Below, piece after piece: positions 15,875 through 21,242 of a DNA stretch of 21,242 nt. The notes beneath the pieces are model-generated. The model did no database searches. It was not told the origin of the DNA and saw only the letters and a list, made by a program, of their open reading frames with translations. This DNA comes from MED-G78 sp964343355 (lineage in GTDB: Bacteria > Pseudomonadota > Gammaproteobacteria > Magnimaribacterales > D2472): NCBI GenBank assembly GCA_964343355.1, contig CAYFJC010000020.1, positions 1-21,242 on the forward strand, in the 5' to 3' direction. Both the position numbers and the translations under genes were made by a program. The number at the start of each line of letters is the position of its first letter. Position 1 is the stretch's first letter.

Positions 15875-16770
15875 TGAAAGCACTTTACTCATTACTAATA
15901 CTTTTTACTATTCTTGTTGAGGCAGAAACTCATTTAATTGTTCTTGGTTCAGGGACTCCAAACCCAGATCCAGAAAGATCTGGTTCTGCATATGCGGTTA
16001 TTGTTGATGAGGATGTATATTTAGTAGATTTTGGATATGGGGTTGTTAGAAGTGCCTCTGTTTTAAGTACTGAATATGGTGGAGAATTTAATCAACTGAA
16101 TGCTAAAAATCTTAAAATAGCATTTTTAACACATATCCACTCTGATCATTCAGGAGGTCTAGCTGATTTAGTTCTTACGCCTTGGATTATGGGAAGAGAG
16201 GAGCCTCTTGAGTTATATGGACCTCAGGGATTAAAAAATATGTCCAAACATTTATTAGCAGCATATAAATTAGATATAGATTACAGAATTAATGGATCTC
16301 AACCCTCCAATCCTGAGGGTTTTAAAATTAATGCACATGAAATCACGGAAGGCTTAATCTATATGGATAAAAACGTTCGTGTTGAAGCTTTTGTTAATAA
16401 CCATGGTGACCTTAACAATTCATATGGTTTTGTTTTTAAAACTAAAGATAAAAAAATTGTTTTTTCTGGTGATACAGCTCCAAGTATAAATTTAAACAAA
16501 TTTGCTCAAGGTGCCCAAATACTTGTACATGAAGTTTATTCGAGCGAAGGCTTTTTAACCAAAACAGATGATTGGAAAATTTATCATCAAGCGCACCATA
16601 CATCTTCAAAAGAGATTGGATTAATTGCTGATAAATTAGATATAGATACGTTAGTACTTTCCCACATTTTATATTGGGGCTCGAATGATCTTTCTATTAT
16701 AAAAGATGTTAAAGAAAGCTTTAATGGCAATATAGTTGTAGCTAGTGATTCATTAGTTATTAGCCAATAA
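15874..16770 (+). CDS. Secreted MBL-fold metallo-hydrolase, RNase Z/AtsA-like
   Basis: A 298-residue protein with a cleavable signal peptide (MKALYSLLILFTILVEA). The MBL core begins LIVLGSGTPNPDPERSGSAY, then THIHSDHSGG (H87, H89, D91, H92), VNNHGD (H177), FSGDTAPS (D200), HQAHHTSS and VLSHILYWG (H264), a complete two-metal ligand set. The arrangement is that of RNase Z-like and AtsA-type arylsulfatase-like hydrolases. Export makes a role in tRNA 3' processing unlikely; a periplasmic ester, phosphodiester or sulfate-ester substrate is more plausible (inference). It overlaps the M28 gene stop by one base (TAATG), so the two are co-expressed. Confidence 0.88.
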   Translation: MKALYSLLILFTILVEAETHLIVLGSGTPNPDPERSGSAYAVIVDEDVYLVDFGYGVVRSASVLSTEYGGEFNQLNAKNLKIAFLTHIHSDHSGGLADLVLTPWIMGREEPLELYGPQGLKNMSKHLLAAYKLDIDYRINGSQPSNPEGFKINAHEITEGLIYMDKNVRVEAFVNNHGDLNNSYGFVFKTKDKKIVFSGDTAPSINLNKFAQGAQILVHEVYSSEGFLTKTDDWKIYHQAHHTSSKEIGLIADKLDIDTLVLSHILYWGSNDLSIIKDVKESFNGNIVVASDSLVISQ

Positions 16771-16773
16771 ACA

Positions 16774-16799
16774 TTGACTTATTTAGGTATCTCTATAAC
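16774..16799 (+). promoter_or_regulatory. Weak promoter candidate upstream of rhlE
   Basis: TTGACT (16774-16779) and TATAAC (16794-16799) are good boxes, but the 14-base spacer is shorter than usual. It sits in the 55-base space after the MBL gene. Low confidence. Confidence 0.25.
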
Positions 16800-16825
16800 C
16801 TGCACGTAACACTTTTTGCACATTT

Positions 16826-18055
16826 ATGTCATTTAAAAATCTAGGGCTATCGGAGCCTATTCTCAAGGCTTTATCACACAAAGGCTACAAAGACCCAACA
16901 CCCATTCAAGAAAAGTCTATTCCTGCAATCCTTGAGGGTAAAGACGTTATGGCTTCAGCACAGACGGGGACCGGTAAAACTGCTAGTTTTACTCTACCTA
17001 TATTAAATATCCTTTCTCATCCAAAAAATGATCACAAAGGTCATCATGTAAGAGCTCTTATTATCACTCCAACCAGAGAGTTAGCTGCTCAGGTAAGAGA
17101 AAATGTACTTACATATGGAGGTAACCTAGATTTAAGATCAACTGCTGTATATGGAGGCGCTAGAATTCATAATCAACAGCTTAAACTTAAAAAGGGTGTT
17201 GATATACTTGTTGCTACACCTGGTCGTTTGCTTGATTTATATAATCAAAAATCAGTAAATTTTAATAAAGTAGAAATCTTAGTATTAGATGAAGCGGATC
17301 AGATGCTCGATATGGGCTTTATTCACGATATTAAAAAAATTATTAGTTTATTGCCAGAAAAAAGACAAAATCTTATGTTTACAGCTACTTTTTCGAATTC
17401 ATTTAGAAAACTAGCAAACGAATTGGTTGATAACCCTACAGAAATATCCGTTACGAGTGATAATGAAACTGCAGCTAACGTAGATCATTACGTTCATCCT
17501 GTTGATAAATCTAGAAAAGCTGAACTTTTAATTGAGCTGATAGAGACAGAAAACTGGAAACAGGCTCTTGTTTTTACTAGAACTAAGCATGGAGCAGATC
17601 GTCTAACCAAACAACTACTTAAAGTTGATATAAAAGCTGCTGCTATACATGGCAATAAGACACAAAATAATAGAATGAAGGCGTTAGATTCATTCAAAAA
17701 TAATAGAATTCGCATTTTAGTTGCAACAGATGTTGCCGCTAGAGGTATTGATATACCAAATATGCAGCAAGTAATAAATTTTGATGTTCCTACTGTAGCA
17801 AAGGATTATGTCCATAGAATTGGCCGAACCGGAAGAGCTGGAAAGTTTGGTAAAGCTATATCATTAGTAAGTGCAGATGAATTTAATTTATTACAGGATA
17901 TTGAAAGACTCCTTGAGCAAACTTTAGATAGAAAAATAATAGATGGTTTTGAGCCAGATCATTCAATACCAATTACCAATCATGAAGTCGCTAAAAAGAA
18001 AGTTAATAACCAAAGAGGCTTTAAGAAAAGATTTAATTCCAAAAGACGTAGATAA
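16826..18055 (+). CDS. rhlE: DEAD-box ATP-dependent RNA helicase, RhlE-like
   Basis: A 409-residue superfamily 2 RNA helicase that unwinds RNA duplexes, with likely roles in ribosome assembly or mRNA turnover, especially in the cold. In order: Q motif (PTPIQ), Walker A AQTGTGKT (45-52), PTRELAAQ, TPGRLLDL, VLDEADQMLDMGF (DEAD), motif III as TAT in MFTATFS where SAT is usual, then domain 2 with ATDVAARGIDIP and HRIGRTGRAG. The C-terminal tail (KKKVNNQRGFKKRFNSKRRR) is strongly basic, typical of RhlE-type proteins that hold RNA nonspecifically. The yheS-like gene follows 37 bases downstream. RhlE is preferred over DeaD/SrmB on its length and minimal domain set. Confidence 0.92.
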   Translation: MSFKNLGLSEPILKALSHKGYKDPTPIQEKSIPAILEGKDVMASAQTGTGKTASFTLPILNILSHPKNDHKGHHVRALIITPTRELAAQVRENVLTYGGNLDLRSTAVYGGARIHNQQLKLKKGVDILVATPGRLLDLYNQKSVNFNKVEILVLDEADQMLDMGFIHDIKKIISLLPEKRQNLMFTATFSNSFRKLANELVDNPTEISVTSDNETAANVDHYVHPVDKSRKAELLIELIETENWKQALVFTRTKHGADRLTKQLLKVDIKAAAIHGNKTQNNRMKALDSFKNNRIRILVATDVAARGIDIPNMQQVINFDVPTVAKDYVHRIGRTGRAGKFGKAISLVSADEFNLLQDIERLLEQTLDRKIIDGFEPDHSIPITNHEVAKKKVNNQRGFKKRFNSKRRR

Positions 18056-18092
18056 TTTTTTAATCGATATCTTTTAACTATATTTTTATATC

Positions 18093-19961
18093 ATGCTTTC
18101 ATTTAATAATTTAGAGCTCGTATTAGGTGGTAAAACACTTTTTGACGATGTCTCGCTAACTATCCATCACAAACATAAGGTTGGTTTAATTGGTGCCAAT
18201 GGTACCGGGAAGACCAGTCTCTTTAAGATCATTAGAAAAGAAATTGATGTTGATCAAAGCACGATTTCCTATCCTGAAGGTCTTAGAATTTCTTATTTAG
18301 CTCAAGAGGTTCCATCCAATGATGAGATTGCTCTTGAATATGTGCTGTCCGGAGATGCGAAGCTTATTGAAATTAAAAATCAAATTGATGATGCTGAGAA
18401 GAATGAAAAATTTGATTTATTAGGTGATTTATATGAGACCTATACTGCATTAGATGGTTATTCTGCTAAATCTAAAGCTGAGCAGCTTATGGTTGGTTTG
18501 GGTTTTGCATCAGAGGACTTTGGGAAATCATTAAAAGATTTTTCAGGCGGTTGGAGAGTAAGATTAAATTTAGCTAAAACTCTAATGCAGCCATCAGATT
18601 TAATGCTGTTAGATGAACCTACAAATCATCTTGATTTAGATGCCATACTTTGGCTTGCTAGCTGGATTAATAATTACAAAGGGGCTTTGCTATTAATCTC
18701 ACATGACAGAGAATTTTTAGACGATTGTGTGGGCTCAGTTGCACATCTATACAGGCAATCCATTGAGCTATATAAGGGTAATTATTCTCAATTTGAATTG
18801 ATTAGAGCTGAAAGAATGTCTGAAATACAAAGTAACTACGTAAAACAGCAAAAAGAAATTGAGCATATGCAGAGTTTTGTTAGAAGATTTAAAGCAAAAG
18901 CCACAAAAGCAAAACAAGCTCAAAGTCGAGTTAAGGCATTGGAGAAAATGGAGTTAATAGCTCCAGCTCATATAGACTCTCCTTTTAAATTTACGATTCC
19001 AGAGACAGATAAGATATCTAACCCTTTAGTAAGGCTTAATGAGGCCTCTCTTGGCTATGAAGAGGTTATTTTAAAAGATATTGATATAACTATATGCCCA
19101 GGCGATCGAATTGGCCTACTAGGACCCAATGGTGCTGGTAAATCAACGTTTATTAAAAGTTTAGTTGGTAGTATTCCAATATTATCTGGTGAGCGTGAGA
19201 AGGGAGTAAATTTTACAGTTGGTTATTTTTCTCAGCATCAAGTTGATGACTTGGACTTATCAATATCTGCATTTCAACATATCCAAAAAATTGACGGAAA
19301 TATAAATGAAAAGGAAATAAGAACCTATTTAGGTGGGTTTAACTTTAAAGGCGATAAGGTAAAAGATCCAATTAAGTTATTTTCGGGTGGTGAGAAGGCT
19401 AGATTAGCTTTTGCAATTATTGCATTTAAAAAACCTAATATTTTATTAATGGACGAACCTACCAATCATTTGGACATGGAAATGCGTCACGCACTAACGA
19501 TGGCACTTCAGTCCTTTAAAGGTGCAATTTTACTCATATCTCATGATAGACATCTTTTAAGTAGTTCAGTTGATACTTTTTATTTAGTGGATAAGGGAAG
19601 GGTTGAGATATTTGATGGTAATCTTGATGACTATAAAGATTACATACTTAATATGAATAACCCAAAAGCCAAGAAAGGCAATAAAGAGGTTAAAGTTGAA
19701 AAGTTAGTAGAAAAAGATAATTCTCAAAACATTAGATTTTTAAAATCAGAAATATCTAAATTAGATAAGCGTAATGAGCGTTTAAATAGGAAATTAAAAG
19801 AAGTTAATGAAGAGCTGGCCGATCCGGAGTTATACAATATTGATGGTAGAGATGATTTGCAAAATTTATTAAAGAATCAAATAGAGTTAACAGATCAAAT
19901 TGAAGATATTGAAAAAACCTGGCTAGCTAAAGCAGAAGAGTTGGAAGCTTTAACTAAATGA
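18093..19961 (+). CDS. yheS: ABC-F ATPase, YheS-like
   Basis: A 622-residue protein with two ATP-binding cassettes and no membrane segments, so a cytosolic ribosome-associated ABC-F factor. First cassette: GANGTGKTS (about 34-42), signature DFSGGWRVRLNLA, Walker B LMLLDEPTNHLDLD. The inter-domain linker contains RRFKAKATKAKQAQSRVKAL followed by EKMELIAPAHIDSPF, close to E. coli YheS as I remember it. Second cassette: GPNGAGKS, LFSGGEKARLAFA, LLMDEPTNHLDME. After residue 545 or so the tail is a charged coiled coil. ABC-F proteins act at the ribosomal E site to relieve stalled or difficult translation. The stop overlaps the next start by 4 bases (ATGA), so they are translationally coupled. Confidence 0.93.
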   Translation: MLSFNNLELVLGGKTLFDDVSLTIHHKHKVGLIGANGTGKTSLFKIIRKEIDVDQSTISYPEGLRISYLAQEVPSNDEIALEYVLSGDAKLIEIKNQIDDAEKNEKFDLLGDLYETYTALDGYSAKSKAEQLMVGLGFASEDFGKSLKDFSGGWRVRLNLAKTLMQPSDLMLLDEPTNHLDLDAILWLASWINNYKGALLLISHDREFLDDCVGSVAHLYRQSIELYKGNYSQFELIRAERMSEIQSNYVKQQKEIEHMQSFVRRFKAKATKAKQAQSRVKALEKMELIAPAHIDSPFKFTIPETDKISNPLVRLNEASLGYEEVILKDIDITICPGDRIGLLGPNGAGKSTFIKSLVGSIPILSGEREKGVNFTVGYFSQHQVDDLDLSISAFQHIQKIDGNINEKEIRTYLGGFNFKGDKVKDPIKLFSGGEKARLAFAIIAFKKPNILLMDEPTNHLDMEMRHALTMALQSFKGAILLISHDRHLLSSSVDTFYLVDKGRVEIFDGNLDDYKDYILNMNNPKAKKGNKEVKVEKLVEKDNSQNIRFLKSEISKLDKRNERLNRKLKEVNEELADPELYNIDGRDDLQNLLKNQIELTDQIEDIEKTWLAKAEELEALTK

Positions 19962-20542
19962 ATTTTGATCAGGAGTTTGATGAAACGCAAAAAGTAGTCC
20001 CTGAGGATGTTCCAATATTTAACGCTGATGAGCATGAAATAGATCAATTCTTGAAAGATCTTTATGGTTATTGTGTTCGTTTGCATAATCATTCTAAGCT
20101 TTATCCTTATCTTGGGTTTACTGAAGACGAGCAGGCAGAACTCTTTATATATTTAATGAAAAACTCGTTTGAACCCCAATACCAACTATTGAGAACAATA
20201 ACTCTTGCTAGAGCCTCAAATAATGATGAAGATCCTTCTAGTGTTAGTGTTGACCAAGTATTCTCTGATATGGATTCTCTTAAGAAACATGTTAGGTCGC
20301 TAAAAGCTATTACCTACAAAGACCTATGTATAAGAAGCGCAGCTGAGTTTCTTTACATGGATGGTTTAACCGTTAATGAGATTACCGACGAATTAATAGC
20401 TGAGAAGTTTTTAGATGAATATAGTGATGAAGAAGACTCATTACTTGCAAATCATAGAAGGCAAATACATAAATATGTTTCTTCATTCAAAGATTTTGAT
20501 GTAATGGTTGATGATCCTGAGCGAAAAATTAACTTAATTTAA
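19958..20542 (+). CDS. Uncharacterised acidic cytosolic protein coupled to yheS
   Basis: A 194-residue protein I do not recognise. It has no signal peptide, membrane segment or cysteine-rich motif. It is rich in Asp and Glu, especially at the N-terminus (MNFDQEFDETQ, VPEDVPIFNADEHEID) and in the middle, and looks mostly helical. A basic patch occurs at SLKKHVRSLKAITYKD, and MDGLTVNEITDELIAEKF might form a helix-turn-helix-like unit, but this is weak. Its ATG overlaps the yheS stop (ATGA), the strongest clue: it should be made in step with the ABC-F factor and may act on the same ribosome or RNA target. The reading frame is intact, uses the same codon style as its neighbours, and no good competing frame exists, so it is a real gene. 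Confidence 0.75.
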   Translation: MNFDQEFDETQKVVPEDVPIFNADEHEIDQFLKDLYGYCVRLHNHSKLYPYLGFTEDEQAELFIYLMKNSFEPQYQLLRTITLARASNNDEDPSSVSVDQVFSDMDSLKKHVRSLKAITYKDLCIRSAAEFLYMDGLTVNEITDELIAEKFLDEYSDEEDSLLANHRRQIHKYVSSFKDFDVMVDDPERKINLI

Positions 20543-20557
20543 AAAGACTTAGCCTGT

Positions 20558-20593
20558 AAAAAAAACTGATTTTTAGAATCCTCACTATCAGCT
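20558..20593 (-). terminator. Intrinsic terminator of the esterase gene
   Basis: Read on the minus strand: AGCTGAT (20593-20587) pairs with ATCAGTT (20570-20564), seven pairs with one G-U, with a further TAG/CTA pairing inside the loop, followed directly by eight T (20565-20558). It lies just past the esterase stop codon at 20599. It is the best terminator in the window; no matching T run serves the convergent plus-strand gene. Confidence 0.6.
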
Positions 20594-20598
20594 AGATA

Positions 20599-21242
20599 CT
20601 AAGAAAAGACATCCCTCAGACCTCGATTCAAAGTCGCCGCAATACCCGAACAATGAGTCTCGTCTTCCAGTATGACGGTATTTATATTTAACCCTTTGTA
20701 ATTTCTCTTTTTTAAAGTTTTGGATAAAGATTTTACATTTGTAACCATTTTAAAATCTATTCCTTCTGGTTCTTCTTCTAGACTGCCAATTGATAAGAAT
20801 ACTTTAGTTGGTAAGCTTTTATTGTTCTTTGAATACTCCTTTTCGACTTCTAAAATATGCCTATTATCCCACCAAATAGAAGGACTCCCTATTACGTATC
20901 TATTGAACGATTGAGGAGAAGTGAACAAAGTAAAAAGACCAAATAAACCACCTAAAGAAAATCCACAATAAGTTTGGTCCGACTCATCGGTATGATAATT
21001 ATCGTTTATGAGTGGCTTAACTTTATTATTTATAAATTCTAAGAACTCTTTTGCACCTCCAGCATCTACCTCAGGTAAATCTCCAAATATCTTGTACAAA
21101 TCTTTTTGATTAGTCATCCAAACAGAATCATTGGTTGGAGTTAGATCTCTGTTCCTGAGACTCATAAAATCATTCAAACCATCACTTACATAATCAATAC
21201 CAACTAAAATAAAATGAGGTAAATCATTTACCAATTGCATCA
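20599..21242 (-). CDS. Alpha/beta hydrolase, esterase of the PF00756 (Fes/IroE-like) group, 5' truncated
   Basis: The frame stays open to the right edge of the window, so the N-terminus is missing and the Met at 21240 is probably internal. Visible motifs: FILVGIDY (strand before the oxyanion region), LRNRDLTPT, the nucleophile elbow GFSLGG (Ser95 counting from 21240), GSPSIWWDN, VFLSIGSLEE and the catalytic-His region EDETHCSG. This pattern fits COG2819-type esterases, which include enterochelin esterase-like and other carboxyl-ester hydrolases; the substrate cannot be told. Whether it is exported depends on the missing N-terminus. It is convergent with the unknown acidic protein gene and ends in its own terminator. 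Confidence 0.88.
   Translation of the reverse strand, partial: MQLVNDLPHFILVGIDYVSDGLNDFMSLRNRDLTPTNDSVWMTNQKDLYKIFGDLPEVDAGGAKEFLEFINNKVKPLINDNYHTDESDQTYCGFSLGGLFGLFTLFTSPQSFNRYVIGSPSIWWDNRHILEVEKEYSKNNKSLPTKVFLSIGSLEEEPEGIDFKMVTNVKSLSKTLKKRNYKGLNINTVILEDETHCSGIAATLNRGLRDVFS

Noticed and set aside
15874..16770. MBL protein as tRNase Z (rnz)
   Set aside because: A clear signal peptide indicates export, and no tRNA-related context is present.
10002..16770. Peptidases, P450 and MBL hydrolases as a defence or natural-product island
   Set aside because: No synthase, effector, integrase, repeat or compositional shift is seen; the genes look like ordinary chromosomal content.
20543..20598. Bidirectional terminator between the acidic protein and the esterase
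   Set aside because: The hairpin has a T run only in the minus-strand direction; the plus-strand side lacks one.

Overview
The window is an AT-rich, densely packed stretch of bacterial chromosome that looks like a free-living marine gammaproteobacterium (SAR86-like is my best guess). The basis is low GC, very short intergenic spaces, a YheS-type ABC-F protein, RhlE and CoaBC of proteobacterial type, and an accessory load typical of oligotrophic marine heterotrophs: GMC oxidoreductase, DUF3604, P450, secreted peptidases and MBL hydrolases. The taxonomic call is inference. The exact 100-base run of N at 14030-14129 is a scaffold gap, so the record is probably a draft or metagenome-assembled genome. 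There are no tRNA, rRNA, CRISPR or mobile-element signals.

Layout. (1) 1-1647: GMC flavoenzyme, cut by the left edge. (2) 1713-5674: a possible module of a membrane-anchored DUF3604 protein (PHP-like metal motifs), a membrane-anchored parvulin-type foldase with a TTG start, and a HupE/UreJ-family membrane protein. A weak stem-loop lies between the first two genes, and the last two overlap by one base. (3) 5753-9021: coaBC-panB-panC-panD, which covers most of the route from ketoisovalerate and aspartate to 4'-phosphopantetheine (panE, panK/coaA and the later steps are absent). A secreted NAPE-PLD-like metallo-hydrolase (8954-10018) is fused onto the end by gene overlap. (4) Minus strand: an M16 zinc peptidase (N-terminus lost in the gap) followed 5 bases later by a cytochrome P450. 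The P450 meets the metallo-hydrolase tail-to-tail with a 17-base overlap. (5) 14249-16770: an M28 lipoprotein peptidase and a secreted RNase Z-like MBL hydrolase, overlapping by one base. (6) 16826-20542: RhlE helicase, YheS-like ABC-F ATPase and an acidic protein of unknown function overlapping yheS by 4 bases; this looks like a ribosome/RNA-related block. (7) 20599-21242: an esterase of the Fes/IroE-like family on the minus strand, cut by the right edge and ending in a good intrinsic terminator.

The best candidates for something undescribed are the DUF3604/foldase/HupE trio (possibly a metal-loading or maturation module for a periplasmic metal-dependent hydrolase) and the unknown acidic protein translationally coupled to the ABC-F gene. 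Start-site use is also notable. Three genes have no usable ATG and must begin with TTG or a rarer codon, and only two genes show a clear Shine-Dalgarno sequence.
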